Shown piece by piece: positions 7,884-18,354 of a stretch of 64,000 nucleotides of DNA. The notes under the pieces were generated by a model. It worked only from the letters and a program-made list of their open reading frames with translations, was not told where the DNA came from and made no database searches. The DNA comes from Diplocloster modestus. GTDB taxonomy: Bacteria; Bacillota; Clostridia; Lachnospirales; Lachnospiraceae. The stretch covers positions 1 to 64,000 of the forward strand of contig NZ_JAHQCX010000019.1 in assembly GCF_019042245.1 (NCBI RefSeq). Direction: 5' to 3'. The first letter of the stretch is position 1. Each line of letters opens with the position of its first letter. A program made the translations under genes and the position numbers.

Positions 7884-7960
7884 AAGGTCCGAAAGGGGAC
7901 ATGTCCATTCTGGTTTGGACATGTCCCAAACCAGAATGGACATGTCCCCTTTCGGACCTT
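7884..7960. repeat. 33-bp perfect inverted repeat with GGACATGTCC core
   Basis: Arms 7884-7916 and 7928-7960 are exact reverse complements over 33 bases. The 11-base loop again contains GGACATGTCC, so the palindromic word occurs three times. It lies 4 bases past the rplL terminator. It resembles in style, but not in full sequence, the AAAGGTGCCTGTCCCC palindromes at 36956 and 44150. With the promoter at 7993 it accounts for the 330-base gap. Confidence 0.9.
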
Positions 7961-7992
7961 TCGTTATCTGCCTTTGAACCTCGTCGCGGCAC

Positions 7993-8021
7993 TTTGCTTT
8001 TACTCGGTTCTCAGTTATAAT
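7993..8021 (+). promoter_or_regulatory. Promoter for the Hsp70-like/LRR gene
   Basis: TTTGCT at 7993-7998, 17-base spacer, perfect TATAAT at 8016-8021, about 140 bases before the start codon at 8165. Confidence 0.55.
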
Positions 8022-8164
8022 AAAAGCATAACGGATTTTCCGGCTTCCGGCCGTTAAATTTTGCCGTTTGGATGGTTAAAAAATCCCAACTGCCGTGCAG
8101 GGGTATCAATAATGCTAATATAGACGTAATCAGATACGGCGGCATAAAGGAAAGGGGAGAGAAT

Positions 8165-10411
8165 ATGAGTGTAAAGCGGGTAGTGGGTATTGATTTTGGA
8201 ACCAGCACCTCTGTGGTGAGGGTGAAAAGGTACGAGGAAAATGGTCAGCCTATGGGGGACCGGCTGTCTGTCTCCAATGTGATATTTGACGGCTACGATA
8301 ATGTCCCCACGCTGGTGCAGATCCCGGATGACGCGGTGATCAGCCCCGAGCTTAAGGTGGCGGAGGCGGACTGCGAGTTCGGACGGTTCGCGGCCAGCGA
8401 ACAGCCTGGTATGAAGACCTGGAGAAATTTTAAGACAGACCTGGAGAGCGGTGAGGAAGAGATCAGAAGCCGTGCCCGTTGGCTGACGCGCCAGTTCTTC
8501 GGCTATCTGTACCGCCAGTACCGGCAGCAATCCATACAGTTGGGGGATAACTCCGATGAGGAGATCGTCTTCGTGAGCTATCCGGCCAAGTATGGGCCAA
8601 AGGAGCGGGAAATCATAGTGTCGGCGGCCAGGGAAGCCGGATTTCGCAATGTGAGAGGGATCACGGAACCGGAAGCCGCGGTGAAGGCGTTGATGGTTCA
8701 GGGGGAGAAGGAGCTGCGGGAGCAGAAGCTTCTGTCCGCTGAGAGACCCGCTTATCTGCTGTTCGCGGACATGGGAGCGGGAACCACCGATTTGGCGGTC
8801 TGCCGCTATGAGAAAGGGCGTACGGAGATTCTCACTACCTGGCCGGATGAGAAAACGTCCATTTGCTTTGGAGGAAAAGAGATAGACAGCATCCTGTGCG
8901 GTTTTGTGGAGAACTATCTAAGACAAAACAGTGAGGTCGTCCCCTCCTATTTTACGGATAATTTCCGGGAGAAATATATCGAAACGATCAAGACCTGGAA
9001 GGAAATCACAGTTTCCCGGACGCTGAAAAGGGGAAAGGAAGTAGCTTATTTTGAAGCAGTGAAAAATCCGTTCCCGCTGCTGCCGGATTTCTCACCGATG
9101 ATCAGCCGCAGGGAATTGGAGAATACGGCCTGCGAATATCTGAAAAACTTTGCAGTGCTGGTAAACGGCTGCCTGGAAGAGGCCGCAAAGGGATCTCAAA
9201 GCTTTGCGGGAGGAGAGAGCGTGGATCTGGTGTTTTTGACCGGGGGACACAGTCAGTGGTATTTTATACCTGAAATCCTGACGGGTAAGGCACCCCGGCT
9301 GGGAGAGGTCACCATGCCTAAGATACAGGCGGAGCCGTCCAGGATCCGGATCAGCGGGAAGCCACAGGATACGGTGGCGGTGGGGATGGCTTATGCACTG
9401 CTGCGGGAGAAAGTCAGCCGCGAAGAACCTAAGAATAAAGCAGTGGATGAACAGACAGTCCTACATGAAGACTCTGTTATAGATGCAGACGCTATTGTGA
9501 AGGCTGATGCACAAAAACAACCCACGCCCCCGCGGCCCTTGACGCCCAGGATCCTGACAAAAGAGCTGGCGGAGCAAATGTTTGCGGGAGTTGCCATGAT
9601 CCAGGTGCCGGAGGGCTTTTGTGAAATCGGCGAAGATGCGTTCAACAATTTCATGACAAATTCACTGAAAGGTACATTCAGGAATATGTTCGCAAAGAAT
9701 CCTCCGCGCCCGTACTCGGTCAGCCTCCCGAAGGGGCTGCGCCATATCAGAAAATCCGCCTTTGAACACTGCGGCGATCTGAGCACGGTTTCAATGCCGG
9801 AAGGGCTTATATCCATCGGCAATGCGGCATTTGATTCCTGTAAGGATCTCCGGAACGTTACCATCCCCGGCAGCGTACAGTCCATCGGGATAGGTGCTTT
9901 TTCCGGTTGTACGAGTCTTAGAAAAATCGTCATCCCTGATGGAATCCGGGATATTCCACAGAGGGCTTTTTACGGATGTGCGAACCTTGATCAGGTTACG
10001 ATACCCAAAAGTGTCCGTAAAATCGGAGATTCCGCGTTTGCAATGTGTAAAATATTGAACATGGAGATTCCGGATGGTGTTCAGGAGATTGGGGCTTCCG
10101 CCTTTTCCCGTTGTACCTGGGGAATGAAGAATGTCAAACTTCCCGGAAGTGTAAGGGCCATTGGACATTCTGCTTTCAATGGCTGCAGCGCGATCAGTAC
10201 CATTGAGATTCCGGAAGGCGTTCGTAAGATCGCCTGGGACACTTTTAAAAATTGTACGCTCCTGAGTTCTGTCACGATCCCGGTCAGTGTAAAGGAGATC
10301 GAAGACAGCGCGTTTCTCGGCTGTAAATCTTATATGACGATCAAAAGCAGCCCTGGTTCCTGTGCGGAGGCTTATGCCAGGAAACGCGGATTCCAGTTCG
10401 AGCGGATCTGA
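8165..10411 (+). CDS. Hsp70-like ATPase fused to BspA-type leucine-rich repeats
   Basis: A 748-residue two-part protein. Residues about 5-410 form an Hsp70/actin-type nucleotide-binding domain: phosphate-1 loop VGIDFGTSTS, phosphate-2 loop ADMGAGTTD near residue 202, and adenosine motif LTGGHSQ near 355. A Pro/Ala linker follows. Residues about 490-748 hold roughly nine BspA-type LRR units of about 23 residues (IGNAAFDSCKDLRNVTIP and similar). There is no Hsp70 substrate-binding domain, signal peptide or membrane helix, so it should be cytoplasmic. I infer an ATP-driven scaffold with LRR recognition. Start ATG 8165 has AAGGGGAGAG upstream. It interrupts the usual rplL-rpoB order. Confidence 0.8.
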   Translation: MSVKRVVGIDFGTSTSVVRVKRYEENGQPMGDRLSVSNVIFDGYDNVPTLVQIPDDAVISPELKVAEADCEFGRFAASEQPGMKTWRNFKTDLESGEEEIRSRARWLTRQFFGYLYRQYRQQSIQLGDNSDEEIVFVSYPAKYGPKEREIIVSAAREAGFRNVRGITEPEAAVKALMVQGEKELREQKLLSAERPAYLLFADMGAGTTDLAVCRYEKGRTEILTTWPDEKTSICFGGKEIDSILCGFVENYLRQNSEVVPSYFTDNFREKYIETIKTWKEITVSRTLKRGKEVAYFEAVKNPFPLLPDFSPMISRRELENTACEYLKNFAVLVNGCLEEAAKGSQSFAGGESVDLVFLTGGHSQWYFIPEILTGKAPRLGEVTMPKIQAEPSRIRISGKPQDTVAVGMAYALLREKVSREEPKNKAVDEQTVLHEDSVIDADAIVKADAQKQPTPPRPLTPRILTKELAEQMFAGVAMIQVPEGFCEIGEDAFNNFMTNSLKGTFRNMFAKNPPRPYSVSLPKGLRHIRKSAFEHCGDLSTVSMPEGLISIGNAAFDSCKDLRNVTIPGSVQSIGIGAFSGCTSLRKIVIPDGIRDIPQRAFYGCANLDQVTIPKSVRKIGDSAFAMCKILNMEIPDGVQEIGASAFSRCTWGMKNVKLPGSVRAIGHSAFNGCSAISTIEIPEGVRKIAWDTFKNCTLLSSVTIPVSVKEIEDSAFLGCKSYMTIKSSPGSCAEAYARKRGFQFERI

Positions 10412-10441
10412 ATAGCAGCAGAATCCAGTTCGGGCGGATCT
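10392..10441 (+). repeat. Short tandem duplication at the gene end
   Basis: An 18-base unit (TCCAGTTCGAGCGGATCT) at 10392-10409 recurs at 10424-10441 with one mismatch. The first copy encodes the C-terminus of the LRR protein. Probably a small slippage duplication. Confidence 0.6.
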
Positions 10442-10853
10442 CACTTCCAGCGGAAGCAGATCTTTTTCTTCCTATTATAAGGTACTGGTGTGAGGTCCGG
10501 CAGTGAGAAATAAAAAAGGTGAAGCGGATAGAAAAAATAATAGAATAAAGGTATGTAATATATATTTTCTGTCGATTATCTATAAAGGAAAAATAGGTAT
10601 CAAATGCTTTCGTTATGTAAATTTGATAAAAAACGGGAAAAAGGCAGGAAATGAGTGTACAAGCCGTTGGTTTGGCGGAAAAAAAGTAATTCAAAATTTC
10701 TAAAAATATAGCTTGACACAAAAAAATCCCTGTGTTATCATGAAAAATGCACTATTGTGGTGACATATGCCTTCTATCTCTATGCCCTTTTGGAGGTGTA
10801 TTGGTAGTACCAGGAAAACAGGCATTTAAAAATAAGCAAGGGGTGAAACGTCA
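10412..10853. other. 442-base intergenic region before rpoB
   Basis: Contains the second half of the small duplication, an AT-rich stretch without a believable gene, the rpoB promoter at 10713-10741 and a leader of about 105 bases. A 66-codon open frame at 10503-10703 has no ribosome site and looks spurious. Confidence 0.6.
10713..10741 (+). promoter_or_regulatory. Promoter of rpoB-rpoC
   Basis: Perfect TTGACA at 10713-10718, 17-base spacer, TATCAT at 10736-10741. It gives rpoBC its own promoter, needed because the stalk operon terminates at 7851-7879. Confidence 0.8.
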
Positions 10854-13800
10854 ATGGAGAAAAACAGAATACGTCCGATGCAAAGCGGCAGGAACGTCCG
10901 GATGAGCTATTCAAAACAAAAAGAAGTTCTGGAAATGCCCAACCTCATTGAAGTTCAGAAGGACTCTTACCAATGGTTTCTGGACGAAGGTCTGAAAGAA
11001 GTTTTTGAAGACATCTCTCCAATCGCTGATTACAGCGGTCAGTTGAGCTTGGAATTTGTAGATTTCGTTCTGTGCGAAGACGATGTGAAATATTCCATCG
11101 AAGAGTGCAAAGAGCGGGATGCTACTTATGCGGCGCCCTTAAAGGTCCGCGTGCGACTCTATAACAAAGAGAACGACGAGATCAACGAGCATGAGATTTT
11201 CATGGGTGATCTTCCTCTCATGACAGAAAACGGAACCTTCATTATCAATGGAGCGGAACGTGTTATCGTCAGCCAGCTGGTTCGTTCTCCCGGTATCTAC
11301 TATGCGATCGGTCATGATAAGATCGGTAAAAGACTGTATTCTGCAACTGTGATTCCCAACCGTGGTGCCTGGCTGGAATATGAGACAGACTCCAACGATG
11401 TTTTCTATGTCCGCGTGGATAGAACCAGAAAGGTACCTGTAACCGTATTGGTGCGTGCGCTGGGATTCGGCACGAATGCGGAGATTATAGATCTGTTCGG
11501 TGAGGAACCGAAAATATTGGCTACATTGACGAAAGATACTGCTGAAAATTATCAGGAGGGTCTCTTAGAATTATACAAAAAGATCCGTCCCGGCGAACCC
11601 CTGGCCGTAGAAAGCGCAGAAAGCCTTATCACCAGCATGTTCTTCGACCCCAGAAGATATGACCTGGCGAAAGTCGGCAGATACAAATTCAACAAAAAAC
11701 TGGCGCTCAAGAACAGGATCAGAGGAAAGGTTCTGGCCGAGGATGTGGTAGATGTTAACACCGGAGAGATACTGGCGGAAGCCGGTATGGAAGTCACCCG
11801 CAGCCTGGCGGATGATATACAGAACGCTGCGGTTCCCTTTGTGTGGATGCAGGGAGAAGAGCGCAATGTAAAAATCCTCTCTAACATGATGGTGGACATC
11901 ACCAATTTCGTAAATGTAAAACCGAAAGAAGTAGGTATTACAGAATTAGTATACTACCCGGTGTTGAAAAAAATACTGGAAGAAAATAGTGATTTGGAAG
12001 ATATTAAGGAAGCGATCCGTAAGAATGTGCATGAACTGATTCCGAAGCACATTACGAAGGAGGATATTCTGGCTTCCATCAACTATAATATGCATTTGGA
12101 GCATGGCTTCGGAAATGACGACGATATCGATCATTTGGGCAACCGCCGTATCCGCGCCGTAGGTGAGCTGCTTCAGAACCAGTACCGGATCGGTCTGTCC
12201 AGGCTGGAACGTGTGGTTCGGGAACGTATGACGACACAGGATCTGGAGGGAATCTCACCCCAGTCCTTAATCAATATCAAGCCGGTGACCGCATCGGTGA
12301 AGGAATTTTTCGGAAGTTCCCAGCTGTCCCAGTTCATGGATCAGAATAACCCGTTGGGCGAGCTGACCCATAAGAGACGTCTGTCCGCATTGGGACCGGG
12401 TGGTCTGTCCAGAGACCGTGCCGGATTCGAGGTCCGTGACGTGCATTACTCCCATTACGGCAGAATGTGCCCCATCGAGACGCCTGAAGGCCCGAACATC
12501 GGATTGATCAACTCTCTTGCCACCTATGCAAGAATTAATGAATATGGGTTTATCGAGGCTCCCTACCGGAAGATCGATAAGACCGACAAGCATAACCCCA
12601 TCGTCACGGAGGAAGTTGTCTATATGACCGCCGACGAAGAGGATAATTACCATGTGGCGCAGGCAAATGAGCCGCTGGATGCCGACGGACATTTTATCCA
12701 TAAGTCCGTATCCGGCCGTTACCGCGAGGAGACGCAGGAATACGAGAAGAGCATGTTCGACTACATGGACGTATCCCCGAAGATGGTATTTTCCGTAGCT
12801 ACGGCGCTGATCCCTTTCCTGGAAAATGACGATGCCAACCGTGCGCTGATGGGTTCCAACATGCAGCGTCAGGCCGTGCCGCTGCTGACCACCGAAGCCC
12901 CGATCGTGGGTACCGGTATGGAAGCCAAGACTGCGGCTGACTCCGGTGTCTGCGCGATCGCGAAGCATCCCGGCGTGGTGGAACGCTCTGTTTCCAATGA
13001 AGTGGTGGTAAAATGTGATGATGGGACCAGGGATGTCTACCATCTGACCAAATTCTCCAGAAGTAACCAGAGTAACTGCTATAACCAGAGACCCGTGGTA
13101 TTCAAAGGGGACCGGGTGGAGGCCGGGGATATCCTGGCGGACGGTCCGTCTACCAATAATGGAGAAATCGCACTGGGCAAGAACCCGCTGATCGGATTCA
13201 TGACCTGGGAAGGCTATAACTATGAGGATGCCGTTCTGCTGAGCGAGCGTCTGGTACAGGAAGATGTATACACTTCTGTCCATATCGAAGAATATGAGGC
13301 GGAAGCCAGAGATACGAAGCTGGGGCCGGAAGAGATCACCAGAGATGTTCCGGGCGTCGGCGATGATGCGTTAAAGGATCTGGATGAGAGAGGTATTATC
13401 CGGATCGGTGCCGAGGTACGTGCAGGAGATATCCTGGTCGGCAAGGTTACCCCCAAGGGTGAGACTGAGCTGACCGCTGAGGAGCGGCTGCTGCGTGCGA
13501 TCTTCGGTGAGAAAGCCAGAGAAGTCAGAGATACTTCCCTGAAAGTTCCCCACGGTGAGTATGGTATCGTTGTGGATGCCAAGGTATTTACCAGGGAAAA
13601 CGGCGATGAGTTATCTCCGGGAGTGAATCAGGCGGTGCGGATCTACATCGCGCAGAAGAGAAAGATCTCCGTCGGCGATAAGATGGCAGGCCGTCACGGT
13701 AACAAGGGTGTGGTTTCCCGTATTCTTCCGGTGGAGGATATGCCTTTCCTGCCCAACGGACGCCCGTTAGACATCGTGCTGAACCCTCTGGGTGTGCCTT

Positions 13801-14696
13801 CCCGTATGAACATCGGACAGGTTTTGGAGATCCATCTAAGCCTGGCCGCCAAAGCGCTGGGATTCAAGATCGCGACGCCGGTATTCGACGGAGCGAATGA
13901 AAATGATATTATGGATACGCTGGAACTGGCCAATGACTATGTCAATCTGAGCTGGGATGAGTTTAAAGAGAAACATGGGGATGAGCTTCTGCCGGATGTG
14001 CTGGATTATCTCTATGAAAACCGCGCTCACAGGGGTGAGTGGAAGGGTGTTCCGATCTCCAGAGACGGTAAAGTCCGTCTGCGGGACGGCCGGACCGGAG
14101 AATTCTTCGACAGTTCGGTAACGATCGGACACATGCATTACCTGAAGCTCCATCACCTGGTAGACGATAAGATCCATGCCCGTTCCACAGGCCCTTACTC
14201 CCTGGTTACGCAGCAGCCTCTGGGCGGTAAAGCTCAGTTCGGCGGACAGCGTTTCGGCGAGATGGAAGTTTGGGCGCTGGAAGCATATGGCGCCTCCTAT
14301 ACCCTGCAGGAAATCCTGACTGTGAAGTCGGATGACGTGGTAGGCCGTGTGAAGACTTACGAAGCAATCATCAAAGGCGACAACATTCCGGAACCCGGAA
14401 TTCCGGAGTCTTTCAAGGTTCTTTTAAAAGAGCTGCAGTCTCTGGGCCTGGATGTCCGTGTGCTGCGCGATGACAAGACCGAAGTTGAAATTATGGAAAG
14501 CACCGAATACGGTGAGACAGATTTGCATTCAATCATTGAAGGCGACAACGGTTTTGAGCCCGCGGCCAATGAATCCTTAGGCGAGTACGGATTCAGCAAG
14601 CAGGAATTTGATGATGGAGAGCTGGTAGACGTCGAGGAAGAGGAAGAAGACGAAGAAGAACTTTTCGAAATTGACGAGATCCTTGACGAAGAATAG
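10854..14696 (+). CDS. rpoB: DNA-directed RNA polymerase subunit beta
   Basis: 1280 residues. The rifampicin-pocket segment is visible (FFGSSQLSQFMDQNNPLGELTHKRRLSALGPGG is the region around residue 485), with the wild-type D, H and S positions. Fork and switch regions follow, and the C-terminal segment is PLGGKAQFGGQRFGEMEVWALEAYGA. A very acidic tail (EEEEEDEEELFEIDEILDEE) ends the protein. RpoB forms half of the catalytic cleft. AAGGGGTG precedes the ATG, and rpoC follows after 16 bases. Confidence 0.98.
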   Translation: MEKNRIRPMQSGRNVRMSYSKQKEVLEMPNLIEVQKDSYQWFLDEGLKEVFEDISPIADYSGQLSLEFVDFVLCEDDVKYSIEECKERDATYAAPLKVRVRLYNKENDEINEHEIFMGDLPLMTENGTFIINGAERVIVSQLVRSPGIYYAIGHDKIGKRLYSATVIPNRGAWLEYETDSNDVFYVRVDRTRKVPVTVLVRALGFGTNAEIIDLFGEEPKILATLTKDTAENYQEGLLELYKKIRPGEPLAVESAESLITSMFFDPRRYDLAKVGRYKFNKKLALKNRIRGKVLAEDVVDVNTGEILAEAGMEVTRSLADDIQNAAVPFVWMQGEERNVKILSNMMVDITNFVNVKPKEVGITELVYYPVLKKILEENSDLEDIKEAIRKNVHELIPKHITKEDILASINYNMHLEHGFGNDDDIDHLGNRRIRAVGELLQNQYRIGLSRLERVVRERMTTQDLEGISPQSLINIKPVTASVKEFFGSSQLSQFMDQNNPLGELTHKRRLSALGPGGLSRDRAGFEVRDVHYSHYGRMCPIETPEGPNIGLINSLATYARINEYGFIEAPYRKIDKTDKHNPIVTEEVVYMTADEEDNYHVAQANEPLDADGHFIHKSVSGRYREETQEYEKSMFDYMDVSPKMVFSVATALIPFLENDDANRALMGSNMQRQAVPLLTTEAPIVGTGMEAKTAADSGVCAIAKHPGVVERSVSNEVVVKCDDGTRDVYHLTKFSRSNQSNCYNQRPVVFKGDRVEAGDILADGPSTNNGEIALGKNPLIGFMTWEGYNYEDAVLLSERLVQEDVYTSVHIEEYEAEARDTKLGPEEITRDVPGVGDDALKDLDERGIIRIGAEVRAGDILVGKVTPKGETELTAEERLLRAIFGEKAREVRDTSLKVPHGEYGIVVDAKVFTRENGDELSPGVNQAVRIYIAQKRKISVGDKMAGRHGNKGVVSRILPVEDMPFLPNGRPLDIVLNPLGVPSRMNIGQVLEIHLSLAAKALGFKIATPVFDGANENDIMDTLELANDYVNLSWDEFKEKHGDELLPDVLDYLYENRAHRGEWKGVPISRDGKVRLRDGRTGEFFDSSVTIGHMHYLKLHHLVDDKIHARSTGPYSLVTQQPLGGKAQFGGQRFGEMEVWALEAYGASYTLQEILTVKSDDVVGRVKTYEAIIKGDNIPEPGIPESFKVLLKELQSLGLDVRVLRDDKTEVEIMESTEYGETDLHSIIEGDNGFEPAANESLGEYGFSKQEFDDGELVDVEEEEEDEEELFEIDEILDEE

Positions 14697-14712
14697 AAGG
14701 AGGTACCCATAA

Positions 14713-17700
14713 ATGCCGGAAACGACAAGCAGTGAAGCATACCAACCGATGACCTTTGACGCGATTCGAATCGGATTAGCGTCTCCTGAGAAGATCCGGG
14801 AATGGTCCAGAGGTGAAGTGAAAAAACCGGAAACAATCAATTACAGAACATTGAAACCGGAAAAAGACGGCTTGTTTTGTGAAAGAATTTTCGGGCCCAG
14901 CAAAGACTGGGAGTGCCATTGTGGTAAATACAAGAAAATCAGATACAAAGGCGTTGTCTGCGACCGATGCGGTGTTGAAGTAACGAAAGCATCTGTCCGC
15001 CGTGAGCGTATGGGTCACATCGAGCTGGCGGCTCCCGTGTCTCATATCTGGTATTTTAAAGGAATTCCCAGCCGTATGGGACTGATCCTGGATCTGTCGC
15101 CGAGAACGCTGGAAAAAGTATTATATTTCGCCTCCTATATCGTATTGGAGAAAGGCGAGACCGACCTGCAGTACAAACAGGTCCTGACCGAGAAAGAGTT
15201 CCAGGAAGCCAGGGATAAATACGGCAGCAAGTTCCGGGTCGGTATGGGTGCGGAAGCCATCAAAGAGCTTCTGGAAGCCATCAATCTGGAAAAAGAAGCC
15301 GCGGACTTAAAGAAAGGCTTAAAGGAGTCCACCGGCCAGAAACGAGCCAGAATCATCAAGAGACTGGAAGTCGTAGAGGCGTTCCGGGAATCCGGAAACC
15401 GTCCGGAATGGATGATCATGACTGTGGTTCCGGTAATTCCTCCGGATCTGCGTCCTATGGTGCAGCTGGACGGCGGCCGTTTCGCCACCTCCGACTTAAA
15501 CGACCTGTACCGCAGAATTATCAACCGTAATAACCGTCTGCAAAGACTTCTGGACCTGGGCGCTCCTGATATCATTGTCAGAAATGAGAAGAGAATGCTC
15601 CAGGAGGCGGTAGACGCCCTGATCGATAACGGCAGACGAGGCCGCCCGGTAACCGGTCCTGGTAACCGCGCCCTCAAATCGCTGTCTGATATGTTAAAGG
15701 GTAAATCCGGACGTTTCCGGCAGAACCTGCTGGGTAAGCGTGTAGACTATTCCGGACGTTCCGTTATCGTGGTAGGACCGGAACTTAAGATCTACCAGTG
15801 CGGTCTGCCTAAGGAAATGGCCATCGAGCTGTTCAAACCTTTCGTTATGAAGGAGCTGGTGTCCAACGGCACCTCTCACAATATAAAAAATGCCAAGAAG
15901 ATGGTGGAACGTCTCCAGCCCGAAGTCTGGGATGTACTGGAAGAAGTGATCAAAGAGCATCCGGTTATGTTAAACCGAGCTCCTACGCTGCATCGTCTGG
16001 GTATCCAGGCATTTGAGCCGATCCTGGTGGAAGGTAAGGCGATTAAACTGCATCCCCTTGTATGTACCGCATACAACGCAGACTTCGACGGTGACCAGAT
16101 GGCTGTCCATCTGCCTCTGTCCGTGGAAGCGCAGGCGGAGTGCCGTTTCCTTCTGCTCTCACCCAACAACCTGCTGAAACCCTCCGATGGTGGTCCTGTG
16201 GCCGTTCCGTCCCAGGATATGGTGCTTGGTATCTACTATCTGACTCAGCACAGACCCGGGGTATTAGGGGAGGGCAAGTGCTTTAAGAGTGTAAATGAAG
16301 CGATCCTGGCTTATGAAAATAAAGCGTTGGATCTGCACGCTATGATCAAGGTCCGGATGACGAAGAAAATGCCCGACGGCAGAATCGTTACCGGCAATGT
16401 GGAATCGACCCTGGGCCGTTTCCTGTTCAATGAAATCCTGTCTCAGGATCTGGGCTTCGTGGACCGGAGTATTCCGGAGAACGAGCTGAAACTGGAAGTG
16501 GATTTCCATGTAGGCAAAAAAGGCTTAAAACAGATTCTGGAGCGTGTCATCAATACCCATGGCGCGACCAAGACCGCGGAAGTGCTGGATGATATCAAGG
16601 CGATGGGATATAAATATTCCACCCGCGCCGCGATGACGGTATCCATATCCGACATGACGGTTCCTCCGCAGAAGCCGGAAATGATCGAAAAAGCACAGGA
16701 TACGGTAGATAAGATAACCAAGAACTATAAACGTGGTCTGATTACGGAAGAAGAGCGTTACAAAGAAGTAGTTGAGACCTGGAAGAATACGGATGACCAG
16801 CTGACCGAAGCACTGCTGTCCGGTCTGGATAAGTATAACAATATATATATGATGGCCGATTCCGGAGCCCGTGGTTCCGATAAGCAGATCAAACAGCTGG
16901 CCGGAATGCGTGGTCTGATGGCAGATACGACCGGACGTACGATTGAGCTGCCCATCAAGTCTAATTTCCGTGAAGGTCTTGACGTACTGGAATATTTCAT
17001 GTCTGCTCATGGAGCCAGAAAGGGTCTGTCCGATACGGCGCTGCGTACTGCTGACTCCGGTTACCTGACCAGACGTCTGGTAGACGTATCACAAGATCTG
17101 ATCATCCGCGAGGTAGACTGCTGTGAGGGGAAAGAGATCCCCGGCATGTATGTGAAAGCATTCATGGACGGCAAGGAAGAGATCGAAAGCCTGCAGGAGA
17201 GAATTACCGGCAGATACGCGGCGGAAACGGTCGTAGACGCGGAAGGAAATATAATCGTAAAAGCAAACCATATGATCACGCCCAAGCGGGCTGCCAATGT
17301 GATGACCAACGGTGTGGACGATAAGGGCCGGCCTCTTGACAAGGTTAAGATCCGTACGATCCTGACCTGTAAATCCCATATTGGTATCTGCGCGAAATGT
17401 TACGGTGCCAACATGGCAACCGGTGAAGCCGTTCAGGTCGGCGAGGCGGTCGGTATTATAGCCGCTCAGTCCATCGGTGAGCCCGGAACCCAGCTGACTA
17501 TGCGTACGTTCCATACGGGCGGTGTGGCCGGTGATGATATCACACAGGGTCTTCCCCGTGTCGAGGAGCTTTTCGAGGCCAGAAAGCCGAAGGGTCTCGC
17601 GATTATCTCCGAATTCGCAGGTATCGCCACCATCAAGGATACCAAGAAAAAACGTGAGATCGTCGTCAGCAACAATGATACCGGCGAGTCCAAAACCTAT

Positions 17701-18348
17701 CTGATCCCTTACGGATCCAGAATCAAGGTGGCAGACGGCCAGGAACTGGAAGCTGGAGATGAGCTGACCGAAGGTAGCGTAAACCCCCACGACCTGTTGA
17801 AGATCAAGGGCGTCCGTGCAGTTCAGGACTACATGATCCAGGAGGTACAAAGAGTGTACCGGCTCCAGGGTGTGGAGATCAATGATAAGCATATCGAAGT
17901 CATCGTCCGCCAGATGTTAAAGAAGGTCCGTATCGAGAATAACGGAGACGCGGAATTCCTTCCGGGTACCATGGTTGATGTTCTGGATTATGATGAGATG
18001 AACCAGAAGCTGACCGAAGAGGGCAAGGAGCCTGCGGAAGGCAAGCAGATCATGCTGGGTATCACCAAGGCATCTCTGGCGACAAATTCCTTCCTGTCGG
18101 CAGCATCCTTCCAGGAGACCACCAAGGTTCTGACCGAGGCGGCAATCAAGGGCAAGGTTGACCCGTTGATCGGATTGAAAGAGAATGTTATCATCGGTAA
18201 GCTGATTCCCGCCGGTACCGGCATGAAGCGTTATCGGAATGTGAAGCTGGACTGCGATATGGATGAGTATGATGATATCGAATTGTCGGAAGAGTATGAG
18301 GAACTGGAAGAGATCGAAGAAGAATTGATCACTGTAGAAGAAGAATAG
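14713..18348 (+). CDS. rpoC: DNA-directed RNA polymerase subunit beta'
   Basis: 1211 residues, a typical Firmicute length. The N-terminal zinc site (CHCGKYKK...CDRCG, about residues 60-80) is intact. The catalytic motif NADFDGDQM binding the active-site magnesium is present, as is the second zinc site (C...CAKCYG) before the GEPGTQLTMRTFHTGG trigger-loop region. The tail is acidic. Start ATG follows AAGGAGG. A terminator and then the first giant hairpin follow, rather than rpsL as is common in clostridia. Confidence 0.98.
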   Translation: MPETTSSEAYQPMTFDAIRIGLASPEKIREWSRGEVKKPETINYRTLKPEKDGLFCERIFGPSKDWECHCGKYKKIRYKGVVCDRCGVEVTKASVRRERMGHIELAAPVSHIWYFKGIPSRMGLILDLSPRTLEKVLYFASYIVLEKGETDLQYKQVLTEKEFQEARDKYGSKFRVGMGAEAIKELLEAINLEKEAADLKKGLKESTGQKRARIIKRLEVVEAFRESGNRPEWMIMTVVPVIPPDLRPMVQLDGGRFATSDLNDLYRRIINRNNRLQRLLDLGAPDIIVRNEKRMLQEAVDALIDNGRRGRPVTGPGNRALKSLSDMLKGKSGRFRQNLLGKRVDYSGRSVIVVGPELKIYQCGLPKEMAIELFKPFVMKELVSNGTSHNIKNAKKMVERLQPEVWDVLEEVIKEHPVMLNRAPTLHRLGIQAFEPILVEGKAIKLHPLVCTAYNADFDGDQMAVHLPLSVEAQAECRFLLLSPNNLLKPSDGGPVAVPSQDMVLGIYYLTQHRPGVLGEGKCFKSVNEAILAYENKALDLHAMIKVRMTKKMPDGRIVTGNVESTLGRFLFNEILSQDLGFVDRSIPENELKLEVDFHVGKKGLKQILERVINTHGATKTAEVLDDIKAMGYKYSTRAAMTVSISDMTVPPQKPEMIEKAQDTVDKITKNYKRGLITEEERYKEVVETWKNTDDQLTEALLSGLDKYNNIYMMADSGARGSDKQIKQLAGMRGLMADTTGRTIELPIKSNFREGLDVLEYFMSAHGARKGLSDTALRTADSGYLTRRLVDVSQDLIIREVDCCEGKEIPGMYVKAFMDGKEEIESLQERITGRYAAETVVDAEGNIIVKANHMITPKRAANVMTNGVDDKGRPLDKVKIRTILTCKSHIGICAKCYGANMATGEAVQVGEAVGIIAAQSIGEPGTQLTMRTFHTGGVAGDDITQGLPRVEELFEARKPKGLAIISEFAGIATIKDTKKKREIVVSNNDTGESKTYLIPYGSRIKVADGQELEAGDELTEGSVNPHDLLKIKGVRAVQDYMIQEVQRVYRLQGVEINDKHIEVIVRQMLKKVRIENNGDAEFLPGTMVDVLDYDEMNQKLTEEGKEPAEGKQIMLGITKASLATNSFLSAASFQETTKVLTEAAIKGKVDPLIGLKENVIIGKLIPAGTGMKRYRNVKLDCDMDEYDDIELSEEYEELEEIEEELITVEEE

Positions 18349-18354
18349 AGGAAT

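Noticed and set aside
10503..10703. 66-codon frame upstream of rpoB
   Set aside because: No ribosome site, AT-rich lysine/asparagine composition, and it ends just before the rpoB promoter.
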